A DNA stretch of 64,000 nt from Spirosoma oryzicola (GTDB lineage: Bacteria; Bacteroidota; Bacteroidia; Cytophagales; Spirosomataceae), in the NCBI RefSeq assembly GCF_021233055.1, contig NZ_CP089538.1:1965501-2029500 (forward strand), in the 5' to 3' direction. The position numbers and the translations under genes were made by a program. The notes under the pieces were generated by a model. That model ran no database searches. It was given only the letters and a program-made list of their open reading frames with translations, and had not been told where the DNA came from. Positions within the stretch are counted from its first letter, which is position 1. Each line of letters begins with the position of its first letter. Positions 44,227 through 55,131 of the stretch are shown here, piece after piece.

Positions 44227-45756
44227 TTACTCGGCTTCCGGCGTGTATTCGTATACACCAAGTCCAAGCACTTCGTTGGTATGTCTCCGCAACTCCTGGC
44301 CTAGTTTTGGGTTGTTAGCCAATACTTGGCCGTAGGAAGGAATCATTTCCGTCAACTTTTGCTGCCAGGCTTCGGTAGCGAGCTGATCCGGGAAACACCG
44401 CTTGATCAGGTCAAGCATGATCGAAACGGCGGTCGATGCACCGGGCGACGCGCCCAACAAAGCGGCAATGCTTCCGTCCGCTGCGCTAACCACCTCGGTG
44501 CCAAATTCCAGAACGCCCCCTTCTTTCTCATCTTTCTTGATTACCTGCACCCGCTGGCCGGCAACTTCCAACTCCCAGTCTTCCATCTTCGCATCGGGGT
44601 AATACTCCCGCAAAGCGGCCAGTCGATCTTCCGGCGACTGCATCACTTGCTGAATCAGGTATTTGGTCAGCGGAATATTGTGCATACCGGCCATAAGCAT
44701 GGGAGCCATGTTGCTCAGCTGAATCGACTTCGGCAAGTCCAGGTAGGAACCGCTTTTGAGGAATTTCGTCGAGAAACCGGCGTAAGGACCAAACAGCAAC
44801 TCGCGTTTGCCTTCGATCATGCGCGTGTCCAAGTGAGGAACCGACATCGGCGGAGCACCTACTGACGCTTTACCGTACACTTTCGCCTGATGCCGTTCAA
44901 TAACATCGGGGTTCACGCACTTGAGCCACTGACCACTAACCGGGAATCCACCAAAGCCACGGCTTTCGGGAATGTCCGATTTTTCGAGCAAGCGTAGCGA
45001 ACCACCACCCGCACCGATAAAAATAAATTGCGTCTGTACGTCGCGTACCTGATTGGTGGTCACGTTTTCCACGCGGATTTTCCAACCGCCGAGCGATTTC
45101 GACCGCCACAGGTCACGAACCTCGTGGGCAAAGTACAAGCGAACGCCCGGCATATCGGTCAGACGCCGGAACATAGCTCGGGTGAGGGCGCCAAAGTTCA
45201 CGTCCGTACCAATTTCCATGCGCGTAGCCGCTACCGGTTGCGATGGATCGCGGTCTTCCATAACCAACGGCATCCAATCGGCCAGCTGTGCCCGATCTTC
45301 GGAATACTGCATTCCGTGGAAAAGGTAATTTTTCTGAAGGGCCTCGTAGCGTTTGCGTAGATAATTAACGTTATCGTTGCCCCACACAAAACTCATGTGC
45401 GGGATGGAACGGATAAAATTGGGAGCATCGTTCAGAAACCCTTTCTCAACCAAAAAGGACCAGAATTGCTTCGATTGTTCGAACGACTCAGCAATCTTGA
45501 CTGCTTTCGACGCATCGATGGTACCGTCTCCTTTTTCGGGCGTGTAGTTCAATTCGCAAAAGGCCGAGTGACCCGTACCGGCGTTATTCCAGGCGTCGGA
45601 ACTTTCGGCGGCTGCACTATCAAGCCGCTCGTAAATTTCGATGGTCAGATCGGGTTGCAATTCTTTCAGCATTACGCCTAATGTTGCACTCATGATACCG
45701 GCACCGATCAAAATGACATCGGGACCTTTTTGTACAGCTTTATTTCGTTTCGCCAT
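44227..45756 (-). CDS. mqo: Malate:quinone oxidoreductase
   Basis: The 509-residue flavoprotein opens with DVILIGAGIMSATLGVMLKE, an FAD-binding Rossmann fold. IEIYERLDSAAAESSDAWNN and AGTGHSAFCELNYTPE match Mqo closely. It oxidises malate to oxaloacetate and reduces quinone at the inner face of the membrane as a peripheral protein. With fumC in the same window it covers two consecutive citric-acid-cycle steps, although the genes are not linked in an operon. Confidence 0.95.
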   Translation of the reverse strand: MAKRNKAVQKGPDVILIGAGIMSATLGVMLKELQPDLTIEIYERLDSAAAESSDAWNNAGTGHSAFCELNYTPEKGDGTIDASKAVKIAESFEQSKQFWSFLVEKGFLNDAPNFIRSIPHMSFVWGNDNVNYLRKRYEALQKNYLFHGMQYSEDRAQLADWMPLVMEDRDPSQPVAATRMEIGTDVNFGALTRAMFRRLTDMPGVRLYFAHEVRDLWRSKSLGGWKIRVENVTTNQVRDVQTQFIFIGAGGGSLRLLEKSDIPESRGFGGFPVSGQWLKCVNPDVIERHQAKVYGKASVGAPPMSVPHLDTRMIEGKRELLFGPYAGFSTKFLKSGSYLDLPKSIQLSNMAPMLMAGMHNIPLTKYLIQQVMQSPEDRLAALREYYPDAKMEDWELEVAGQRVQVIKKDEKEGGVLEFGTEVVSAADGSIAALLGASPGASTAVSIMLDLIKRCFPDQLATEAWQQKLTEMIPSYGQVLANNPKLGQELRRHTNEVLGLGVYEYTPEAE

Positions 45757-46112
45757 GATAAGAGGCAGAGATATATTCTTTCTAATTACAAAATTGGGGG
45801 TTTGCTTGTTCCGAAAGGTTATCCAATAGAAAATATGTACTAAACTAATTAATGTAATGACAGTGAAAATAAGCCTGACAGTCCAATTGTGTGATAAATA
45901 ACTAACTGATAATTAGCAAATTAAAATGGATTCAGGTTTCTAAAAAGTTTATTTAAAATACACCTGTTTTCAGGGATAAAAATTGTGTATTTTATCTATT
46001 TGCCATTTGCTGCTTTTCTGATTTTGGCCTTTTCTTAGATAAAATTGATCTTAATCCTTTTGATGAATAAAGTGTGATAGAATAATCGACTAATAGTCAG
46101 ATGAAGCAGTTA

Positions 46113-46142
46113 GTGCCGTCAGGTTCTCAAACCTAACGGCAC
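46113..46142. repeat. REP-like palindrome, GTCAGGTT subtype
   Basis: GTGCCGTCAGGTT and AACCTAACGGCAC pair with one mismatch around the CTCA loop that is common to the family. The CAGGTTCTC block recurs near 39896. Confidence 0.75.
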
Positions 46143-46143
46143 A

Positions 46144-46199
46144 ATCCAGTGGTGTCGGTTTTGCGAACCGCGCGGGCGGCCCCGCCGACACCACTGGAT
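46144..46199. repeat. REP-like palindrome with inserted GC-rich block
   Basis: ATCCAGTGGTGTCGG (46144-46158) pairs perfectly with CCGACACCACTGGAT (46185-46199). Between them is a GC-rich loop that shares a 27-base identical block (46165-46191) with 35531-35557. It lies 64 bases after the heparinase-like gene stop. Confidence 0.8.
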
Positions 46200-46262
46200 A
46201 GGATCAGGATCATCGGACCATCAATTGATAAAAGAGACAAGGGTAGCCTACGAGTCGAAAGA

Positions 46263-48218
46263 TCACTTCGACAGATTGGCGATGGTAAGGCTCAGCCTGT
46301 CTGACGGTTTTGGTGTTAGCACATTGAAGTTGATTCGGTAGATGGTATCGCCCCATTTCGTAATGATCCCACGGTCTTCGGGAGCATCCAGCTTTACTTT
46401 TTCGATGGAAGGCGTCATCTGCTTGGCGTTATAGCTGACCACGAAATCGCTGGCTTGGCCTCCTTTTGGGTTGTAATGAATAATCAATTCGCCGGGTTTT
46501 CCAACTTCCGCCGGGTAGCAAGTCATCACGTGTTGGGTAATAGAGCTGGCATTTTTCAGGTTGACAACGTCGTCAATCTGAACGTTTTTTCCCCGATTCA
46601 GTCGGATGGTTCGTTGCCAGTGGTTTATGTTCGCGTCGGTTGGGTACGCCTGTGAAATGTCAACGGTAAACTGTGGCGAAGCGTTATCGGCTTTGTACGA
46701 AACATCGGTCGCTTTGAACGACATACCGGGTGGCTGGTTTTTACCGTTGATGGTCGGCAGATTGTGGTAATCCGAACAATTGTACCAGATGTCGTAACGT
46801 TTGTTGCTGAACGTTTTGGCTGTGTACGTGCCCCGGCCAACGTCGATCAATAGCGGTTGCCCGTCGTAGTAGACGACATACGTGCCGATGTCGTTGTGGT
46901 TATGGCTTTCGTCATTATGGCCTCCCTTGGCCGCTACGTAAAAGCCTTTCGTCGTTCCTGCCTGATCGCGGGCGGCAAACACCTGAAGGTCGGGTAGCCA
47001 GATGTTTTGGGGCAGCGGCAACCCCTGCGCGGCTTTCTGGTATTCGTCCTGCATGAACAGGGCGTAGAAGTGTCTGAAGTAATGAAATTTGCCGATGTTG
47101 CCTTCTTCGGGTTTGCGATAAAACGCGCCAAACCTCATCATATCCGGGTCGTTGATGGCTTTGCCGTAGCGGTAAATCATCGTTGCGGCCATGCCTGGTT
47201 GCGGATCGGCGTCGGCGAAATTCAGAAAGTACTTGTCGCTGATCTGAGCGCGGTAGATGAACCGGCCCATGTTGCGAAATTTCTCATCAGCGTACACGTA
47301 CTGAAAGGCATCGTTACTAGCCAGATTGAGCATAGCGATGTTATCGTACAGGGAAGCGGCAGCAGCACCCCAGTAGCTGGGTCCTTCGTCGCAACCACCA
47401 TCTTGCGGATAAGGATTCAAAAATTCGTCGAGCACGTCCAGCACTTTGGCGACCGAGGCCGTTCGCTTATCGTCGTCTTTTTCGAGCAGCAGAACGGCGT
47501 TCAGCCAGTTCGAGCAAATCCAGGGATTCCAGTTGTTCGGTGCTCGTCCGTTGGCCGTTTTCGTCATCCAGCCGTGGGGCTTGGTCATCAGCGGGTCAAA
47601 AATGCGGTACCTGGTTTCGGTGGAGATGCGCTTTCGGATTTGCGGAGAAACAGCGTCCAGCTTATCACCCAGATAATAATCGACCCAGGCCAGATAGGTG
47701 GCGGTTTCGGCGGCAAACAGATCAACGAAGGGTTTCGATACGTCCATCAGCCCCGCGTACTCCTTCGACTTGGGCAAATGGGCGGGAACGCCCCAAAAGG
47801 ACTCCTCGCAGATGGACCACACGCCGTCGATAATCGGATCAACAAACCGTCCTTTGTTTTCGTAGATTTCAGCGAGCAGGAGCGTACCCAGCACCTCACG
47901 TTTTTCAAAGCTTACGGCCTGAAACTGATCCCGGTCGCCAGTCCGTTCGATCAGCAGCGATTTGGTCGCCGGAATGTACGGCCATTGGTAGTTGAGGTAC
48001 GATTCAGCTTTTTTGAGATACGCCTGCATCATTTTCTGATCGGCCCTGGCCCATCCAGCCCGGTCGTCGCGTTTGGGAAACGGTGTCCACTGCGCTTGTG
48101 GAACCAAGACTTTTTTTAGCTCACTGGACGAAAACTTTCCGCTTAGCAGGTCCTGCGTTTGGGCCGCTATGGAAAAGAAGAGTAAAGAAGCTGTTACCAG
48201 CATCAGGAATTTTTTCAT
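46263..48218 (-). CDS. Heparinase II/III-family polysaccharide lyase-like protein
   Basis: The 651-residue protein has a signal peptide (LMLVTASLLFFSIAAQ). An alpha/alpha toroid (about 60-390) includes PNNWNPWICSNWLNAVLLLE and PYPQDGGCDEGPSYWGAAAA. The heparinase II/III C-terminal beta domain (from about 410) has AAKGGHNDESHNHNDIGTYV, in which His residues fit the family's catalytic and metal sites. The enzymes cleave uronic-acid glycans by beta-elimination. It is divergent from the alginate-lyase-family gene and near sugar-acid catabolism genes, so a uronate polymer is a reasonable substrate. Confidence 0.85.
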   Translation of the reverse strand: MKKFLMLVTASLLFFSIAAQTQDLLSGKFSSSELKKVLVPQAQWTPFPKRDDRAGWARADQKMMQAYLKKAESYLNYQWPYIPATKSLLIERTGDRDQFQAVSFEKREVLGTLLLAEIYENKGRFVDPIIDGVWSICEESFWGVPAHLPKSKEYAGLMDVSKPFVDLFAAETATYLAWVDYYLGDKLDAVSPQIRKRISTETRYRIFDPLMTKPHGWMTKTANGRAPNNWNPWICSNWLNAVLLLEKDDDKRTASVAKVLDVLDEFLNPYPQDGGCDEGPSYWGAAAASLYDNIAMLNLASNDAFQYVYADEKFRNMGRFIYRAQISDKYFLNFADADPQPGMAATMIYRYGKAINDPDMMRFGAFYRKPEEGNIGKFHYFRHFYALFMQDEYQKAAQGLPLPQNIWLPDLQVFAARDQAGTTKGFYVAAKGGHNDESHNHNDIGTYVVYYDGQPLLIDVGRGTYTAKTFSNKRYDIWYNCSDYHNLPTINGKNQPPGMSFKATDVSYKADNASPQFTVDISQAYPTDANINHWQRTIRLNRGKNVQIDDVVNLKNASSITQHVMTCYPAEVGKPGELIIHYNPKGGQASDFVVSYNAKQMTPSIEKVKLDAPEDRGIITKWGDTIYRINFNVLTPKPSDRLSLTIANLSK

Positions 48219-48456
48219 GGATCGGGTTTAGTTGAGGTAGAGGGTACAAAGGTTCCTAACGAGCAATGACCAGCCTGAAAGAGGCAATCGTTTCGGTGCG
48301 GGTGGCTTTCGGGAAAAGAGAATAGTCATCCTTTTTTACTTATAAAAGCGCTGATTATCAATGGTTACGATCAGCGAAATAACCCGGTGCGGTAGGCTTT
48401 GCGAGTAAAAGTAGGGTTCGCACTGCTTCGACTTGTTGAAATCAAAGGTCAGGCCA

Positions 48457-49629
48457 ATGCAACGGTGGAGGATACTGGTTATCATTACCATAAGTCAGTT
48501 TTTTAGGACAGTTGCCTTCTGTCAATCCATGGAACGGAGCCCGGTTCTATCGACCTTGCAGCCGTATAATCTGGCCGAAGCGCGTTGGGCGATGCAGCAG
48601 GAGCCCGTTACCGTTACGACCCAAACCTCAGCCCGGAGCGCGGGAAACCAGCATGACTTCTTTTCGGAAGGCGACTACTGGTGGCCCGACTCGGCTAATC
48701 CGCAGGGGCCATACATCCAGCGGGACGGCCTGACCAATCCAGACAATTTTGTTGCTCACCGGCAGGCTATGATCCGCTTTAGTCGGATCGTGGGTGCTCT
48801 CGCATCGGCCTACGTAATCACTCGTGACGAAACCTACGTCCGGCAGGCGTTTCGCCATCTTAACGCATGGTTTGTCAACCCGGCAACGCGAATGAATCCA
48901 TCGTTGCTGTACGCGCAGGCGATCAAAGGACGGGCAACCGGGCGCGGTATCGGTATAATTGACACCATCCACCTGATGGAAGTCGCACAGGGCGTTCGGG
49001 TGATGGCAAAGGCAAAAAGCGCTGACAAGCGATCAGTGGCCGCTATTCGTCGCTGGTTTGCCGATTACCTGACCTGGCTGACAACGCATCCGTATGGCAA
49101 AGACGAGATGAACGCCAAAAACAATCACGGCACCTGTTGGGTGATGCAGGTAGCGGCCTTTGCCCGGCTGACCAATAACGACACGCTACTGGCCTTCTGC
49201 CGAAACCGGTACAAAACCGTTTTATTACCCGAGCAGATGGCCGCTGACGGAAGCTTCCCGCAGGAACTGCGCCGAACCAAGCCATACGGTTATTCGCTGT
49301 TTAACCTGGATGCGATGACAACCATCTGTCAGATTCTGTCCATTCCCTCCGACAACCTGTGGCACTACCAGACACCCGATGGGCGCACAATCCGGCGGGG
49401 TATTGATTACCTGTATCCGTTTGTGGCAAACAAACCATCCTGGCCGCTAAAGCCCGACGTCATGTACTGGGAAAACTGGCCCGTGGCTCCGCCTTTTCTC
49501 GTGTTTGGGTTCAATGCGTTCGGGCAAAACGATTGGCTGCAAACCTGGAAAAAACTCGACCATGCGCCACACGTAGACGAGGTACTGCGTAATCTGCCCA
49601 TTCGTAATCCGCTTATCTGGCTGGAATAA
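48457..49629 (+). CDS. Alginate lyase family protein
   Basis: Starting at the ATG giving MQRWRILVIITISQF the protein has 390 residues and a signal peptide; eight more codons are possible upstream. The PF05426-type helical toroid is shown by FFSEGDYWWPDSANPQGPYI, IGIIDTIHLMEVAQGVRVM and NAKNNHGTCWVMQVAAFARL, in which the Asn-Asn-His resembles the catalytic Asn/His of PL5 enzymes. It should split a uronate-containing polymer in the periplasm. It is divergent from the heparinase-like gene and convergent with the MFS transporter. Confidence 0.88.
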   Translation: MQRWRILVIITISQFFRTVAFCQSMERSPVLSTLQPYNLAEARWAMQQEPVTVTTQTSARSAGNQHDFFSEGDYWWPDSANPQGPYIQRDGLTNPDNFVAHRQAMIRFSRIVGALASAYVITRDETYVRQAFRHLNAWFVNPATRMNPSLLYAQAIKGRATGRGIGIIDTIHLMEVAQGVRVMAKAKSADKRSVAAIRRWFADYLTWLTTHPYGKDEMNAKNNHGTCWVMQVAAFARLTNNDTLLAFCRNRYKTVLLPEQMAADGSFPQELRRTKPYGYSLFNLDAMTTICQILSIPSDNLWHYQTPDGRTIRRGIDYLYPFVANKPSWPLKPDVMYWENWPVAPPFLVFGFNAFGQNDWLQTWKKLDHAPHVDEVLRNLPIRNPLIWLE

Positions 49630-49661
49630 AGCGCGTACCGAGTAGTCTTTTCTACCGAGAG

Positions 49662-50966
49662 TTATCGCAAACTCTCAACGTCGATTTCCTTGGCATTTCG
49701 GGTGAGCAGGTGAATGATTGTCCAGGCGATCAGGTATGTGAAGGCGCAAATGGTAAACAGCAGGTTGTAGCCCCCCGTCAGATTTCCGGCGGTTTTGTAC
49801 TCATCGAGCAGACTACCAATCAGCATGGGGAAAAGAATACCGCCCAACGCGCCCGCTGTACCGGCAATACCGACAATCGAACTAACGGCCTGTTTCGGAA
49901 AGAGATCCGACGCGAGCGTAAATACGTTGGTTGCCCACGCCTGATGGACCGCCACCGCCACGCTCAGTAACCCTACGGCTACCCAAACATCGGTAACGAA
50001 CTGAGCCAGCATAATTGAAATTTCGATGAGGGCAAACGCAAAGAGTACGGTCTTTCTGGCTTTTAGCGTCGGCCACCCGTTCTTGATCAATTGAGAGGAT
50101 AGGTAGCCCCCGCCGATGCTACCTAAGGTCGTAGCTGTGTAAATAAGCATGAGTTCGACGCTCGGCTTTTTTAGATCCAGATTGAACGTGGACGAAAAAT
50201 AGGAGGGAAGCCAGAACAGGAAAAACCAGTAAATCGGATCGATCAATCCTTTGCCAGTGATCACCGCCCAGGTTTGCGGAAAGGTAAACAGCTTGAACCA
50301 TTTGATGGGCCGTTTCGTGGCATCATCGTTGTCCGTTGCTTCCTGATCACTGACGATATACTGGTATTCCTCCGACGTTAAGCGAGGTTGCCGGGTCGGA
50401 ATGTCGTAAAAAATGAGCCAGGCGATTAGCCAGACGAAGCCCAGCGCCCCGGTGATCCAGAATACATTTTGCCAACCATACTGCGTCAAAATCCAGGGGA
50501 CGACCAGTACGGCGACGACAACGCCAATGCTGGTGCCCGCGTTGAACAAGCCCGTTGCCAGCGCCCGTTCTTTTTTCGGAAACCATTCGGCCACAGTCTT
50601 GACGGCTGCCGGGTAGTTGCCCGCTTCGCCGATTCCTAGGCCAACCCGCGCCATGCTGAACCCAAACACCGACCGGGCGACAGCATGTAACATGCCGGCT
50701 ATGCTCCACAGGACGATGGTAACGGAATACCCGACCTTCGTTCCTACTTTATCAATGATCCAGCCGAACAGCAATAAGCCAACGGCATAGGCCGCCGTGA
50801 ACGCCATAACAATCCGGGAAAAATTGGTTTCGCTCCAATTAAATTCCTTTTCTAACGTGGGCTTCAACAAACCAATAATTTGCCGGTCTAAATAATTAAT
50901 AGTAGTTGCGGTGAATAACAGGAATACAATAAACCATCGGTAGTTTTTTACTTTAAATGTTGACAT
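49662..50966 (-). CDS. MFS transporter of the hexuronate / sugar-acid (ACS, ExuT-like) group
   Basis: With the ATG for MSTFKVKNYRWFIVFLLF the protein has 434 residues and about 12 membrane spans. ATTINYLDRQIIGLLKPTLE and GEAGNYPAAVKTVAEWFPKK match the anion:cation symporter family that imports galacturonate, glucuronate or galactonate. It is the last gene of the sugar-acid operon, after the aldolase. The likely cargo is a uronate, an aldonate or its 2-keto-3-deoxy form. Confidence 0.9.
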   Translation of the reverse strand: MSTFKVKNYRWFIVFLLFTATTINYLDRQIIGLLKPTLEKEFNWSETNFSRIVMAFTAAYAVGLLLFGWIIDKVGTKVGYSVTIVLWSIAGMLHAVARSVFGFSMARVGLGIGEAGNYPAAVKTVAEWFPKKERALATGLFNAGTSIGVVVAVLVVPWILTQYGWQNVFWITGALGFVWLIAWLIFYDIPTRQPRLTSEEYQYIVSDQEATDNDDATKRPIKWFKLFTFPQTWAVITGKGLIDPIYWFFLFWLPSYFSSTFNLDLKKPSVELMLIYTATTLGSIGGGYLSSQLIKNGWPTLKARKTVLFAFALIEISIMLAQFVTDVWVAVGLLSVAVAVHQAWATNVFTLASDLFPKQAVSSIVGIAGTAGALGGILFPMLIGSLLDEYKTAGNLTGGYNLLFTICAFTYLIAWTIIHLLTRNAKEIDVESLR

Positions 50967-50995
50967 AAACAACAAAAGTTAACGTAAATAATAGG

Positions 50996-51036
50996 TATTT
51001 TTTGTCATCCCGACGCAGGAGGGATGACAAAAAATA
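50996..51036. repeat. GTCATCCC palindrome, dispersed type
   Basis: TATTTTTTGTCATCCC and GGGATGACAAAAAATA are perfect 16-bp arms around GACGCAGGA. The T-run precedes and the A-run follows the stem on both strands, so it is not a normal terminator. It resembles the GTCATCCCGACGCAGGAGGG-type repeats I recall from other Bacteroidota. It separates the aldolase and transporter genes. Confidence 0.7.
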
Positions 51037-51144
51037 CGGCCCCAAATAGATCACTTATTGATTGATTATCAATAAGTAAAATTCATTGTTCACGTAAAGT
51101 TAGGGCTGCGTAAGGGAGTGGGACCGCAATGGAAAACGCACGTA

Positions 51145-51804
51145 TTATTTTTGAACAGAATCCTGAAGGATAGCCGCAAACTTTTGAAAATGGGCTTTTA
51201 ATCCTGGCCAGTCTTTTTTCTGTATAAGCGCTTTATCGAACAGGTGTCCGCCAACGCCTAAGCCGTCTGATCCAGCCTTGTAATAGGCGGCCATATTGTC
51301 TAAATTGATACCACCGGTTGGCGCTAACTTCACCTGATCCAAAGGCGCTTTTACGTCTTTGATGTAATCGGGTCCCAGCGACGTTGCCGGATAAACTTTA
51401 ACCATCGAAGCGCCCAACGACCAGGCCGTATAAATTTCGGATGGGGTAAAGGCACCGGGGAAAATGGGAATGCCCTGCTTCACACTGGACTTGATTACTT
51501 TCTTGCTAATGATCGGTGTGACAACGAATTGCGCCCCGGCTTCCAGCGCTTTATCCAGATCGTCTTTGGTGCAGACCGTACCCGCGCCGATGTTTAAACC
51601 CGCATTCTCGTTTTCGACCGCGTACCGGATGATTTCCTCCGCGTCGGCGGTGTTCATGGTTATTTCGATCGTTGTCAGCCCGGCCTCCCGGTAAATGGGA
51701 AGAATGTGCTTGATCGTGTCAAACGATAAGCCTCGTATGATACCAATGAGTGGCGCTCTGGAAAATAGCTCCCACGAAAAAGGAGTTTGATTCAACGTAA
51801 TCAT
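51145..51804 (-). CDS. eda: 2-keto-3-deoxy-6-phospho-gluconate/galactonate aldolase
   Basis: The 219-residue class I aldolase has the catalytic Arg in LIGIIRGLSFD, the Glu in TIEITMNTADAE and the Schiff-base Lys in SMVKVYPATSLGPDYIKDVK. KLAPTGGINLDN is the phosphate loop. It splits KDPG or KDPGal to pyruvate and glyceraldehyde-3-phosphate. GPDYIKDVKAPL resembles the DgoA subgroup, and the overlapping KDGal-kinase gene supports KDPGal. Its ATG overlaps the dgoK stop. Confidence 0.92.
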   Translation of the reverse strand: MITLNQTPFSWELFSRAPLIGIIRGLSFDTIKHILPIYREAGLTTIEITMNTADAEEIIRYAVENENAGLNIGAGTVCTKDDLDKALEAGAQFVVTPIISKKVIKSSVKQGIPIFPGAFTPSEIYTAWSLGASMVKVYPATSLGPDYIKDVKAPLDQVKLAPTGGINLDNMAAYYKAGSDGLGVGGHLFDKALIQKKDWPGLKAHFQKFAAILQDSVQK

Positions 51805-52808
51805 TTGTTTACGGGTAATAGCTGGCCCTGAATTACTTTAACTTGTCCAGCGATAGTGGCTTTATCATTTAAATCGGGGGGGACGGTAATGGTCCGCTCG
51901 GATAAATTCAGTTCTTCCATCGCCAGTTTATACAGCTCATACAGATTGGTGCCGCTGCATAAGATCAATGGCCAATCCTTTTTGTCAATCAGCGATTTTA
52001 ATTCAGCGCCGATAAGCAGGCCGCTTAAATAAAGTGTGTTTTGTTTTTTGGTTAATAAGTCGAACAATTGATTGGTGCGTACGCGAAATAAACTTGTTAA
52101 GGTCGATGTCGCCATTGCCTCTTTGAGGCCAAGTTTAAAACCGTCTAATTCATCCGTGGAGAGCGTAATTAAATTGGCCGGTTCCACGGAATCCTTTAAA
52201 ATACTGTAGTGCGACATGAGATTGAAGACTTCCCCTGTCATGAAGGTCTGGAAATCGGTAACCTGCTGATTCTGGATGTAGATGTGCTTGGAATGCGTAC
52301 CGGGAACGATGAGAATCGCATCGTCAATCCGGGTACGCGCGGTTTCGAGCAGAGCCAGAACGCCAATTAGCTGCGTTTCTTCTCCCCGCATGACATCGTG
52401 GGTGGTTCGAACCCCGGAAATCAGCGTGATGTCGTGCGGAAAGCCGTCCTGCGCATCGATTCGCCGGACGCTGGCCTGACTACCATCGACCGGAAACGGT
52501 AACGTAGCGTACGGAACTTCATCCATACCGATGGACGAAGAGGCCATGCCGGAAATGACGATTGAGATCGTGTCTAGATTGATACCGACTTTTTCGGACA
52601 GGTTATCAATTTGTCGTTTCAAATGCTGTCGGAAGAAGTGTTCACGGGATATGCCACTCGTTTCGCCATGATTCTTCCAGGCATTAAACGTGCTGGCAAC
52701 ACCTTCTGACGATGTTACCTCGCCGACAAGGTCAAGGTTGGGTGTGTTTATCAGTCGCAACCGGAAAGACGACGTTCCCCAATCGCAACCTAACAGATAG
52801 TTTCTCAT
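51801..52808 (-). CDS. dgoK: 2-dehydro-3-deoxygalactonokinase
   Basis: The 335-residue sugar-acid kinase starts LLGCDWGTSSFRLRLINT, the ATPase-fold first phosphate loop of DgoK. SLPGTHSK-like ILIVPGTHSKHIYIQNQQV and FMTGEVFNLMSHYSIL are further family motifs. It phosphorylates 2-keto-3-deoxygalactonate with ATP in the cytoplasm. The stop overlaps the start of the aldolase, so the two steps are translationally coupled. It follows the PQQ dehydrogenase by 21 bases. Confidence 0.93.
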   Translation of the reverse strand: MRNYLLGCDWGTSSFRLRLINTPNLDLVGEVTSSEGVASTFNAWKNHGETSGISREHFFRQHLKRQIDNLSEKVGINLDTISIVISGMASSSIGMDEVPYATLPFPVDGSQASVRRIDAQDGFPHDITLISGVRTTHDVMRGEETQLIGVLALLETARTRIDDAILIVPGTHSKHIYIQNQQVTDFQTFMTGEVFNLMSHYSILKDSVEPANLITLSTDELDGFKLGLKEAMATSTLTSLFRVRTNQLFDLLTKKQNTLYLSGLLIGAELKSLIDKKDWPLILCSGTNLYELYKLAMEELNLSERTITVPPDLNDKATIAGQVKVIQGQLLPVNK

Positions 52809-52829
52809 AAATGCTTTGTTTTAGTGCTT

Positions 52830-55064
<2,235 letters not shown>

Positions 55065-55099
55065 GGGTTGGTTGAGTCGGTTAAAAAAGGAAATGGATC

Positions 55100-55131
55100 A
55101 ACGAGGAATCGTTATAACGAGGAATCGTTAT
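55100..55131. repeat. Perfect 16-bp tandem duplication
   Basis: AACGAGGAATCGTTAT occurs twice in direct succession. Each unit contains AACGA/TCGTT arms. The second copy overlaps the stop codon of the mutarotase-like gene. It looks like a recent slippage or duplication. Confidence 0.85.

Larger units (their letters stand above)
45757..46262. other. Long AT-rich intergenic region with two palindromes
   Basis: About 505 bp separate mqo (starts at its left side) from the end of the heparinase-like gene. The first 350 bases are strongly AT-rich and contain no gene; they probably include the mqo promoter. Two REP-family palindromes lie at the right end. Confidence 0.6.

Noticed and set aside
47007..48119. 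Long open frame on the plus strand (370 codons)
   Set aside because: It is antisense to the heparinase-like gene, which has a clear family match; the antisense protein resembles nothing and has odd composition.
50996..51036. Intrinsic terminator between aldolase and transporter genes
   Set aside because: The T-run lies before the stem and the A-run after it on both strands, so it does not have terminator polarity.
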